A stretch of 6,225 nt of DNA from an uncultured Lachnospiraceae bacterium. Its GTDB lineage: Bacteria; Bacillota; Clostridia; Lachnospirales; Lachnospiraceae. This document shows, one piece after another, positions 1 through 5,359 of the stretch. The stretch lies in NCBI GenBank assembly GCA_946633495.1, contig CAMPAX010000142.1:1-6225 (forward strand), written 5' to 3'. A model generated the notes under the pieces. The model was not told the DNA's origin. It was given only the letters and a program-made list of their open reading frames with translations, and did no database searches. Position numbers and translations under genes: made by a program. How positions within the stretch are numbered: position 1 is the stretch's first letter; each line of letters opens with the position of its first letter.

Positions 1-60
1 CTGCTGGAGCTGACGGAGTCCGCCTACACCCAGGACTCCCGCCAGATCATCGAGTTTGCC
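1..60 (+). pseudogene. EAL-domain (c-di-GMP phosphodiesterase) fragment, truncated on the right
   Basis: Frame 1 reads LLELTESAYTQDSRQIIEFA. This closely resembles the middle of an EAL domain, where an [IL]-E-[IL]-TES segment carries one of the metal-binding glutamates and is followed by a helix ending in a variable 'RQII' type stretch. EAL domains hydrolyse cyclic di-GMP in the cytoplasm. The gene would begin left of the window. After about base 60 the frame stays open to a TAG at 208-210, but the residues no longer resemble an EAL domain: the DDFG motif that should follow within about 30 residues is absent, and the bases become AT-rich. I infer that the gene is broken here by insertion, deletion or rearrangement, or that this is an assembly junction. 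The identification rests on only about 20 residues. Confidence 0.55.
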
Positions 61-361
61 CACTTCAACTGCTCATCATCCACATCTTCTGCCTTTCGAA
101 TCTGCAACAAAATGTTGATGCGGTCAGACCGGTATGTATTGTACAAGTTCTTATCAAACTGGAAATCCGGATTTGCGTTCAAAAAGGCAGCATGCTCAGG
201 ATCAAAGTAGAGTCCCTGTTCGAGCAGTGGAATCTGTCCAATTCTGAGTAATTCGTCGATCATCTGAATTTCTTTTTCCCTGTCATGCACAGCATCTTCA
301 TTATCTGTACCCCCCCCCGGTTTACATAAAATAAAATTCTGCTCACCAACTGATGTATCAT
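24..361 (-). pseudogene. Unrecognised gene fragment with G-tract frameshift
   Basis: I do not recognise this protein. The body, for example MIDELLRIGQIPLLEQGLYF and DPEHAAFLNANPDFQFDKNL, looks like real acidic, helical, soluble protein without a membrane segment or signal peptide. An open frame can start at a GTG (365-363). The nearest ATG (361-359) gives a natural-looking start, MIHQLVSRILFYVN, but in another frame. The two frames meet at a run of nine G (plus strand C, 310-318). Ten or seven G would join the ATG to the body, while nine sends it to a stop about 20 codons later. The final codons, ending WRESWV, are antisense to the EAL fragment, so the natural C-terminus is probably lost. It is either a broken remnant, a phase-variable gene or a sequencing error at the homopolymer. 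Confidence 0.4.
310..318. repeat. C9/G9 homopolymer tract
   Basis: Nine consecutive C on the plus strand read as nine G in the minus-strand gene, about 14 codons after its ATG. It stands out in AT-rich surroundings. Such tracts slip during replication and are also prone to sequencing error. A gain of one or loss of two G would restore a single frame from ATG 361 into the body of the fragment. Confidence 0.9.
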
Positions 362-387
362 GCACCGCTCAAAAAATAAGCGATGCA
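361..387 (-). promoter_or_regulatory. Hairpin at the translation start of the unrecognised gene
   Basis: In the minus-strand transcript TGCATCGCT and AGCGGTGCA pair over nine base pairs, one of them G-U, around the loop TATTTTTTG. The 3' arm contains the only Shine-Dalgarno-like bases (GAGCGG), and its last A is the first base of the ATG at 361. The fold could therefore hide the start. On the plus strand the same stem carries a C-A mismatch, so it suits minus-strand RNA better. The role is inferred. Confidence 0.45.
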
Positions 388-674
388 CACTCTATTCTTA
401 TAAAACAATTTCTTCTTATACAACAATGCCAAAAATGGTATTTTCAAAATGGCTTTACGATTGTATCATATTCCCGACATTAACACAAGTTAACATTCGT
501 AAAATATCCTATATTTATATGTTTTGTATATCCATCGCCAGATTACTTAGGTGGATTTGTCAATTACATCTAAAACCGAATCTGGAGAATCGGACAACTG
601 TTCTCAAGGTAAAAGACAGACAACTTTGTGGAATCAAAGAATAGGGTCTACATAGAACAATTCAATCCGACGAT
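366..674. other. AT-rich stretch without a convincing gene
   Basis: Apart from the possible promoter and start-site hairpin, I see no gene here. A 94-codon plus-strand frame (360-644) lacks a ribosome binding site and has composition typical of chance translation of AT-rich DNA. A small imperfect hairpin (CCGAATC with GAATCGG, about 576-593) is present, without a T-run, and has no clear role. The composition contrasts with the GC-richer DNA on both sides. Confidence 0.6.
460..488 (-). promoter_or_regulatory. Possible sigma-70 type promoter with an inverted repeat over the -35
   Basis: On the minus strand TTGTGT (488-483) is followed after 17 bases by TACAAT (465-460), a good -10 with a weak -35. 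The palindrome TTAAC-N4-GTTAA (480-493) covers the -35, as an operator might. TGTTAA also occurs twice with a 10-base period on the minus strand. It points toward the unrecognised fragment, with a predicted leader of about 90 bases. AT-rich DNA yields such matches by chance, so this is a moderate call. Confidence 0.4.
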
Positions 675-717
675 AAAAAGACTCGATTCCGCCACTAAGG
701 AAGAATTGAGTCTTTTT
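675..717 (-). terminator. Rho-independent terminator of the FIST-GGDEF gene
   Basis: AAAAAGACTC (675-684) pairs perfectly with GAGTCTTTTT (708-717) across a partly paired loop. It lies 16 bases past the stop of the minus-strand cyclase gene. Read on the minus strand, the stem ends in five T followed by ATC. The symmetry gives a T-run in both directions, so it could also stop plus-strand transcription from the AT-rich side. Confidence 0.8.
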
Positions 718-732
718 AATATTTCCATACAG

Positions 733-2532
733 CTATTCGCAGGATTTCCAATCCTCATACGCCACGACCCGGTTCCTGCCGTTCTGCTTTGCATGATAGA
801 GGCAGTCGTCCACGCGTTTAAAGAGCACCATTCGTTCTTCGGTTCCGTCGGCGGTGGTGACGCCTATGCTGACGGTCAGTGAGCCGAGAACGCCGGTAAA
901 ATGACAGGCTGCGACCTTCTCCCGGATCGTTTCTGCAAGTGCAAGTGCCCTGGGTGCATCGTAGTTCGGGACCACAGCGAAGAACTCCTCTCCGCCCCAG
1001 CGGCCCACATGTCCTTCCGGTACGCCGCAGATCTCTTCCCGGAAGATCTTTGACATCTCCATCAGGACCGTATCGCCGACTGCATGGCCATAGGTATCAT
1101 TTACATTCTTGAATAAGTCGATATCGAACATCAGAAGGCTGACCTTGCCTCCTTCTCTACCCGCTCTGGAGAGATTCTCTTCCACAACCTCTTCCAGCTT
1201 CCTGCGGTTGTAGATCCCGGTCAGGGCATCGTACTGGGACATATAGGAGAGGCGCTGGTTCATGGCCTCCAGGTTATTGTATGCGTTCTGCAGCTCCGTG
1301 GTGGTTGCAGCCACCAGCGTCGTAAGACGCTTGATGAGGGAGGCCTGACCTTTCAGAACCGTGTCGTCGATCCGGGCCTCGGGATATTCCTCCTCCGGCG
1401 GATCCCCCTCCCGCATGGCGATGGACAGCAGGGTGATATTGTACTCCAACACACTTCCGGAGGTCGGGTTCCGCTTCACCTCGCCCCAGGTATGGAAGCC
1501 CGCGGTAACCGCCAGCTTCTCAAATGGGAGCATTTCCATATCCACAAAGCTCTCCCAGAAGGATTTCCGGACGGAGCAGGAATACAGCAGGATCGCCTGG
1601 GGCTTAAATGCCCGTACCTGCTTCAGACGGTCATTTACAAGGCTTACGATGAGGGACGGATTGCCGAAGCAGAGATAGATCTTCATCCCCTCCGTAACAT
1701 ATCCCGCCAGATCCAGCGTCCCGTCCTCCTCCACCGTAATGGTGTGGCGGAGCAGTTCGTCATCCTCCACCTTCGCGATCAGCGGGAATTCGAAGGTCTC
1801 CTCAGCGAAATTCCCGTTCCGGTCGATCTGCAGGTATTTCTCGTACACCTCCACCGCCGGCCGGTTATTGATCTCGATCATCCGGTTCTCATCGGCCTTT
1901 GTCACGTTGAAATGATGGCCCAGCTGCTGCCAGCCCACGGTTTTATCCACATCGATATGGAAGTCGGTTCCGGCATAGAAGATGGCGAAGATCTTATCAT
2001 CCGTAAGTCCGTTCTCATCGAAGATGAAATGCTCTCCCACATCCATGGAGTGTCCGCCGGCGTAGCCGCCGAAGATCTGAACCCCTTCCTTGCAAAGGCT
2101 CAGCTCCTCGAAGATCAGCCGGGTATTGAATTCCGTACCGGTCATGATGAGTTCCACGGCCTTGATCATAGGGATGTCGGAGATCTTCCTGCAGATGGTC
2201 CGTCCCACCTCTGTCTCCGCTCCTTTTACACCGGGATACTTCACCACCCGTACGTCTGTCGTCTCGAAAAGCATGGCCGAGATCAGGATCCCCGGTTCCA
2301 TCATCTTCGCATGACAGATCTCGCCGGCGGATACCGTGCCGACGATCATGGCTTCCGGAAGAATCTTTTTCAGCCCCGTGCAGAGTTCTGTCAGCAAAGC
2401 TTCCTCCGAGAATGCACTGTATATATGGATCAGCAGCTTCCCGTAGGATCCGTTCCCCCATTCCCGGGTCACGGGTTCCAGCAGGGCGCTGAGATCCTGC
2501 TTCGGATCATATCTTACCAGTAGTTGTTTCAT
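733..2532 (-). CDS. FIST sensor domain diguanylate cyclase (GGDEF)
   Basis: This 599-residue cytoplasmic protein probably makes cyclic di-GMP from two GTP in response to a small ligand. It has no signal peptide or membrane segment. A FIST N-type domain lies at about residues 30-210 and a FIST C-type domain at about 225-370. FIST domains are proposed sensors of small molecules, possibly amino acids. A helical linker (about 390-430) leads into a GGDEF domain (about 433-595) that starts with YDALTGIYNRR. It carries the metal-binding D470 (FDID), N478/D479, GGEEF at 513-517, and a typical end, DDCLYHAKQNGRNRV. The product-inhibition site RxxD, expected at 504-507, reads VPEG, so classical feedback inhibition is probably absent. 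The ATG is preceded by GGGGAAGGTG five bases upstream, which supports the start. It appears to be a single-gene unit with its own leader and terminator. The ligand is unknown. Confidence 0.93.
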   Translation of the reverse strand: MKQLLVRYDPKQDLSALLEPVTREWGNGSYGKLLIHIYSAFSEEALLTELCTGLKKILPEAMIVGTVSAGEICHAKMMEPGILISAMLFETTDVRVVKYPGVKGAETEVGRTICRKISDIPMIKAVELIMTGTEFNTRLIFEELSLCKEGVQIFGGYAGGHSMDVGEHFIFDENGLTDDKIFAIFYAGTDFHIDVDKTVGWQQLGHHFNVTKADENRMIEINNRPAVEVYEKYLQIDRNGNFAEETFEFPLIAKVEDDELLRHTITVEEDGTLDLAGYVTEGMKIYLCFGNPSLIVSLVNDRLKQVRAFKPQAILLYSCSVRKSFWESFVDMEMLPFEKLAVTAGFHTWGEVKRNPTSGSVLEYNITLLSIAMREGDPPEEEYPEARIDDTVLKGQASLIKRLTTLVAATTTELQNAYNNLEAMNQRLSYMSQYDALTGIYNRRKLEEVVEENLSRAGREGGKVSLLMFDIDLFKNVNDTYGHAVGDTVLMEMSKIFREEICGVPEGHVGRWGGEEFFAVVPNYDAPRALALAETIREKVAACHFTGVLGSLTVSIGVTTADGTEERMVLFKRVDDCLYHAKQNGRNRVVAYEDWKSCE

Positions 2533-2555
2533 CGATTCACCTTCCCCAAATGTGT

Positions 2556-2568
2556 GGCAGTTTCTGCC
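2556..2568 (-). other. Small hairpin ahead of the cyclase ribosome binding site
   Basis: GGCAG-AAA-CTGCC forms a five-pair stem in the minus-strand leader, about 12 bases before the GGGGAAGGTG ribosome binding site. There is no T-run, so it is not an intrinsic terminator. It may help to keep the binding site accessible or hidden, but its role is unproven. Confidence 0.35.
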
Positions 2569-2634
2569 TGCATGGTCCGTGTATTGTGGCCTGGATCAGT
2601 GCAGCGTCGGCTTCCAAAACGTATCTTTCACTAC

Positions 2635-2679
2635 TGTACAGCCCTGTTCGCTACATCCCCCATATCGTTGGGCTATACA
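2635..2679 (-). other. Leader stem-loop upstream of the FIST-GGDEF gene
   Basis: In the minus-strand RNA TGTATAGCCC (2679-2670) pairs with GGGCTGTACA (2644-2635), giving ten pairs including one wobble around a 25-base loop. It lies at the predicted 5' end of a leader of about 145 bases. I could not match the leader to a known riboswitch: the conserved A/G-rich joins of the GEMM (c-di-GMP) class are not evident. A regulatory role is possible only by position and stem length. Confidence 0.4.
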
Positions 2680-2682
2680 TGT

Positions 2683-2712
2683 ATTTTATTACACAACACG
2701 GCAACAGTTCAA
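2683..2712 (-). promoter_or_regulatory. Possible promoter of the FIST-GGDEF gene
   Basis: On the minus strand TTGAAC (2712-2707) and TAAAAT (2688-2683) are separated by 18 bases, giving a plausible sigma-70 type promoter. Transcription would begin near 2676 and leave a leader of about 145 bases. This fits the 261-base gap from the preceding gene. The predicted start falls inside the leader stem, so the exact start is uncertain. Confidence 0.45.
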
Positions 2713-2743
2713 CTACTTTTTGTCTTTTCCGCCCGATTGCAGG

Positions 2744-2768
2744 GGGCAGATGGGTTCAGGATCCGCCC
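2744..2768 (-). other. Hairpin downstream of the gamma-like gene
   Basis: GGGCGGAT and ATCTGCCC can pair over eight bases (one G-U) around a nine-base loop, 25 bases past the stop of the gamma-like gene. No T-run follows, so it is not a standard intrinsic terminator. It could be a 3'-end stabilising structure or chance. Confidence 0.3.
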
Positions 2769-2793
2769 GTCTTCATGACTCACCGATACTCTC

Positions 2794-3108
2794 CTACAGG
2801 TCGTTGGAGATGGTGAAGGTATCGTCGGATTCCAGGAAATCTTTCTTCTCTTTCTCTCTCATCAGATCCATGGCGGATTCCTTCCCGGCGTTGGGACGAA
2901 CGTTTTGGGTGGATAAGGTCGGGTCTGCTGTGTCGGATCCCGTGCCTGTCGTTGCATTCTTCGCCGCGTCCGGTTCCGCTTTCTTAGCTGTGAGTGCCCT
3001 CAGGATATAGATCCCGATGATCAGCACTCCGGTTACGATAAAAATTCCGAGAAGACCATTTCCCATAATCGGGAGAGAGTCAAGAAATGCATCTGTATCT
3101 ATCTTCAT
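2794..3108 (-). CDS. Small membrane protein, OadG-like sodium pump decarboxylase gamma/delta subunit
   Basis: This 104-residue protein has a short N-terminal region, one membrane helix at about residues 16-38 (GLLGIFIVTGVLIIGIYILR), and then a polar, alanine/threonine/aspartate-rich cytoplasmic tail. That is the layout of the small gamma (OadG) or delta (MmdD) subunits that anchor biotin-dependent decarboxylase complexes to the beta subunit. Its place just downstream of the beta-subunit gene supports this. The ATG at 3108 is preceded by AGGAGG nine bases upstream. An in-frame ATG at 3144 would add twelve residues but starts inside the intergenic repeat and lacks a good ribosome binding site, so it is rejected. 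The tail is poorly conserved in this family, so the assignment rests on the single helix, size and context. No lipoyl/biotin motif (MKM) is present. Confidence 0.7.
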   Translation of the reverse strand: MKIDTDAFLDSLPIMGNGLLGIFIVTGVLIIGIYILRALTAKKAEPDAAKNATTGTGSDTADPTLSTQNVRPNAGKESAMDLMREKEKKDFLESDDTFTISNDL

Positions 3109-3117
3109 ATGATGTGT

Positions 3118-3123
3118 CCTCCT
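3118..3123 (-). promoter_or_regulatory. Ribosome binding site deciding the gamma-like gene start
   Basis: AGGAGG on the minus strand lies nine bases ahead of the ATG at 3108. It fixes that start over the in-frame ATG at 3144. Confidence 0.8.
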
Positions 3124-3138
3124 GTTCTTGGTTTGACT

Positions 3139-3213
3139 TGTCATCCTGAGGCGCAGCCGAAGGATCTTTTCCTGTGATGGAAAGATTCTTCGCCCTTCGG
3201 GCTCAGAATGACA
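3139..3213. repeat. Palindromic intergenic repeat between beta and gamma-like genes
   Basis: The left arm, beginning TGTCATCCTGAGGCGCAGCC and ending GGATCTTTTCC, is the imperfect reverse complement of the right arm, which ends CCCTTCGGGCTCAGAATGACA. The centre is TGTGAT. Each arm is about 35 bases and contains a smaller GC-rich hairpin (for example GCCC-TTC-GGGC). From memory, TGTCATTCTGAGC...GAAGAATCT units recur as dispersed intergenic repeats in unrelated bacterial genomes, which suggests a small non-autonomous mobile or REP-like element. It falls between two genes that are probably co-transcribed, so the mRNA would carry a strong hairpin that could protect the upstream message or reduce downstream expression. 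Confidence 0.85.
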
Positions 3214-3232
3214 TCGGATGTTGCAGGCTTTT

Positions 3233-4366
3233 TTACCGTGCGATCAGGTTCAGGATCAACCCGCCTGCGATCACGGATGCGATCTGGCCGGATACGTTGA
3301 TTCCGATGGTATGGGTGAGCAGGAAGTTGGAGCTGTCCTCCTCAAGACCCAGCTTATGTACCACACGGGCGGACATGGGGAAAGCAGAGATTCCCGCTGC
3401 GCCGATCATGGGGTTGATCTTCTTCTTTGCGAAGATATTGATCAGCTTTGCGAAGAGCACGCCGCCTGCGGTATCGAAGATAAATGCCACAAGGCCGAGT
3501 CCCAGGATCAGCAGTGTCTGCGGATCCAGAAATGCATCCGCCTGCATTCTCGCTGCTATGGTAAGTCCCAGGAAGAGGGTGACTAAGTTCGGCAGTACCG
3601 ACTGTGCCGTCTCGGAGAGAGACTTCAGCACGCCGCACTCCCGGATGAGATTTCCGAACATCAGGAAGCCGATCAGCGCCACCGCATTGGGGGCGATAAG
3701 ACCCGTCAGGATCGTTACAAAGATCGGGAAGATGATCTTCGCCGTCCTGGATACATTCTTCGATGTATATTCCATACGGATCCTGCGTTCTTTTTTGGTT
3801 GTGAGAAGTTTGATGATGGGCGGCTGAACGATGGGTACCAGCGCCATGTAAGAATACGCCGCCACAATGATGGCGCCGATGTATTTGGTACCGAAATAAT
3901 TCGCCACGAAGATCGACGTGGGGCCGTCGGCCGCGCCGATGATGGCGATGGAAGCAGCGTCCTTCAGTTCAAATCCGAAGAGGGACGCCATGCTCAGGGT
4001 GAAGAAGATGCCGAACTGCGCCGCTGCACCGAAGATCATAAGCTTCGGGTTGGAAAGCAGCGGACCGAAATCGATCATGGCGCCAATCCCCACAAAGAGG
4101 AGAAGCGGGAAGAGTTCATTTGCGATGCCGGCATTAAAAAGAACTGAGATGGGGCCTTCCTGTACGACGCCGTCCACGACCTGATCCACCGCGCCGGACA
4201 GCGGGAGATTCACCAGAATCGCTCCGAATCCGATGGGTAAGAGAAGCGTCGGTTCCATTTTCTTCTTGATCGCGAGGTAGATCAGAATACCTCCGATGAT
4301 CCACATGATGACCTGCTTTATGTCCAGATTCAGGACATTCGAAAACAGTGATGATAATCCCTCCAT
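3233..4366 (-). CDS. oadB: Sodium ion-translocating decarboxylase beta subunit (OadB/GcdB/MmdB family)
   Basis: This polytopic membrane protein of 377 residues is the channel subunit of biotin-dependent decarboxylase sodium pumps. It decarboxylates carboxybiotin and uses the energy to export sodium ions across the cytoplasmic membrane. Hydrophobic segments lie at about 17-33, 39-58, 74-98, 108-132, 138-185, 208-237, 256-308 and 353-375. Key residues of the family align by spacing with those studied in Klebsiella OadB: D147 in GAADGPTSIF, Y173, and N318, G322, S327 and R334 in the NPMIGAAGISAFPMSAR stretch. The protein therefore looks functional. The ATG is preceded by GGAAGGAG at ten bases. 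The partner gamma-like gene follows after the intergenic repeat. The carboxyltransferase and biotin carrier are not in the window, so the substrate (oxaloacetate, glutaconyl-CoA, methylmalonyl-CoA or malonate) cannot be told, and the symbol marks the family only. Confidence 0.95.
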   Translation of the reverse strand: MEGLSSLFSNVLNLDIKQVIMWIIGGILIYLAIKKKMEPTLLLPIGFGAILVNLPLSGAVDQVVDGVVQEGPISVLFNAGIANELFPLLLFVGIGAMIDFGPLLSNPKLMIFGAAAQFGIFFTLSMASLFGFELKDAASIAIIGAADGPTSIFVANYFGTKYIGAIIVAAYSYMALVPIVQPPIIKLLTTKKERRIRMEYTSKNVSRTAKIIFPIFVTILTGLIAPNAVALIGFLMFGNLIRECGVLKSLSETAQSVLPNLVTLFLGLTIAARMQADAFLDPQTLLILGLGLVAFIFDTAGGVLFAKLINIFAKKKINPMIGAAGISAFPMSARVVHKLGLEEDSSNFLLTHTIGINVSGQIASVIAGGLILNLIAR

Positions 4367-4444
4367 GTCTTGTCTGCTCCTTCCATACTGCGCCGGCTTT
4401 CCGCGGGCGTTTCGTATACAGATAGTCTGTAGAACTACGAGGAT

Positions 4445-4473
4445 ATTATATCACTGCTTTCTTTTGTTCTCAA
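4445..4473 (-). promoter_or_regulatory. Sigma-70 type promoter of the sodium pump genes
   Basis: On the minus strand TTGAGA (4473-4468) is followed after exactly 17 bases by a perfect TATAAT (4450-4445). Transcription should start near 4438, giving a leader of about 70 bases before the beta-subunit ATG. It lies downstream of the exporter terminator, so the pump pair is transcribed separately from the ABC genes. Confidence 0.85.
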
Positions 4474-4499
4474 TTCATTTGATCGCGGAATTGTGCGTT

Positions 4500-4533
4500 A
4501 AAAAATCTCCTTCGGGCAAAGCCCTCATAAGAT
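4500..4533 (-). terminator. Likely rho-independent terminator of the ABC exporter operon
   Basis: In minus-strand RNA ATCTT pairs with GAGAT (one wobble) outside an internal loop and an inner GGGC-TTT-GCCC stem. It is followed directly by a run of T (plus-strand A run 4500-4505). The first base overlaps the permease stop codon. The internal loop makes it weaker than a perfect hairpin, but its position between the permease stop and the next promoter is right. Confidence 0.6.
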
Positions 4534-5300
4534 CACGCCAGATCCGCACGCATTTTCCTCTTGAAAAGAACCACCGCCAGGCTCATCAGTACTGCCCCGG
4601 AGCCGATCACGATGAGCATCGGGAGCAGGAATCCGTCCGTGGTGAAATCAAGCTTTACTGTGCTGCGGGCCACCTTCGTGCAGTAAAGGAAGGGCGTGCA
4701 TTTGCTGATGCTGTAGAGGACGCCTCCGGTCCCCTCTGCGTCGAACCAGATCCCGCCGATGAAGGAGCCCAGGGAAATGATCACGGAGCAAATTCCCGGT
4801 GCGGTCTTCTCGTTGAAGATCGTCCCGAAGATCAGTCCGATGGCGATGAACATCAGCGCCGAGGGAAGGCAGGTAACCAGGGTGAGAAGCAGGCTGAGAA
4901 TACTGATGGAATGACCTACGATGGCACCGATCACCAGCGCAGAGACCATGGTCAGGATGATCTGGATCTCTGCGATCACCAGCATGGGAAGCACGTATCC
5001 CAGGATGAAGTTCGGGCTCTTCATGGGGGATGCAAAGAGGCGGGTCAGGAAGGACCCCGACCGGTCCATGGCAACTCCCAGTGCCGTAAAGAGCATGATA
5101 AATGTCTGTCCGAAGACCAGAACCCCGCCGGCCAGATTGTCGATCTCGAAGATCGTTACATGTCCCTTCGGGATGCTCTGATTCACCAGTGTCATGATCA
5201 CCATCATTACCAGCGGAAATGCCACGCAGAAGATGTAGCTCAGCGGGTCACGTGTCATCTCTATGAGATTTCTTTTGGCGAAATATTTTGTCTTATTCAT
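4533..5300 (-). CDS. ABC-2 type transporter permease
   Basis: This 255-residue integral membrane protein is the permease half of an ABC-2 (drug/polysaccharide exporter-like) transporter, working with the ATPase encoded just upstream. Six hydrophobic segments are visible at about residues 21-39, 57-78, 100-128, 132-160, 169-187 and 224-247. A cytoplasmic N-terminus with basic residues and the end LFKRKMRADLA are typical of the family. A GGAG lies six bases ahead of the ATG at 5300. An in-frame ATG at 5312 (four codons longer) has only a distant GAGGAAA and is less likely. The gap to the ATPase stop is about 60 bases and holds no evident promoter or terminator, so the two form an operon. The substrate cannot be deduced. 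Relatives are linked to drug, peptide or lantibiotic export and self-protection. Confidence 0.88.
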   Translation of the reverse strand: MNKTKYFAKRNLIEMTRDPLSYIFCVAFPLVMMVIMTLVNQSIPKGHVTIFEIDNLAGGVLVFGQTFIMLFTALGVAMDRSGSFLTRLFASPMKSPNFILGYVLPMLVIAEIQIILTMVSALVIGAIVGHSISILSLLLTLVTCLPSALMFIAIGLIFGTIFNEKTAPGICSVIISLGSFIGGIWFDAEGTGGVLYSISKCTPFLYCTKVARSTVKLDFTTDGFLLPMLIVIGSGAVLMSLAVVLFKRKMRADLA

Positions 5301-5306
5301 AGCGCA

Positions 5307-5310
5307 CTCC
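5307..5310 (-). promoter_or_regulatory. Ribosome binding site deciding the permease start
   Basis: GGAG on the minus strand lies six bases before the ATG at 5300. It favours this start over the ATG at 5312, which overlaps the site. Confidence 0.6.
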
Positions 5311-5359
5311 ATTTATTTTTAAAAGCTTTCCTCATTACGTTCAGATCGGGGGATATGGC

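Noticed and set aside
360..644. 94-codon plus-strand frame in the AT-rich stretch
   Set aside because: No ribosome binding site, no recognisable domain, composition typical of chance translation, and it overlaps a better minus-strand promoter candidate.
628..882. 84-codon plus-strand frame
   Set aside because: It runs through the terminator hairpin and then antisense to the conserved end of the GGDEF domain.
1492..2523. Long plus-strand frame of 343 codons
   Set aside because: Antisense to the well-supported FIST-GGDEF gene. Long shadow frames are expected opposite GC-rich genes.
2533..2680. GEMM-type c-di-GMP riboswitch in the cyclase leader
   Set aside because: The conserved sequence features of the class are not visible. 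Only generic stems can be drawn.
2524..3010. Overlapping plus-strand frames of 84-152 codons
   Set aside because: They cross the leader of the cyclase gene and the antisense of the gamma-like gene, lack ribosome binding sites, and have no recognisable family.
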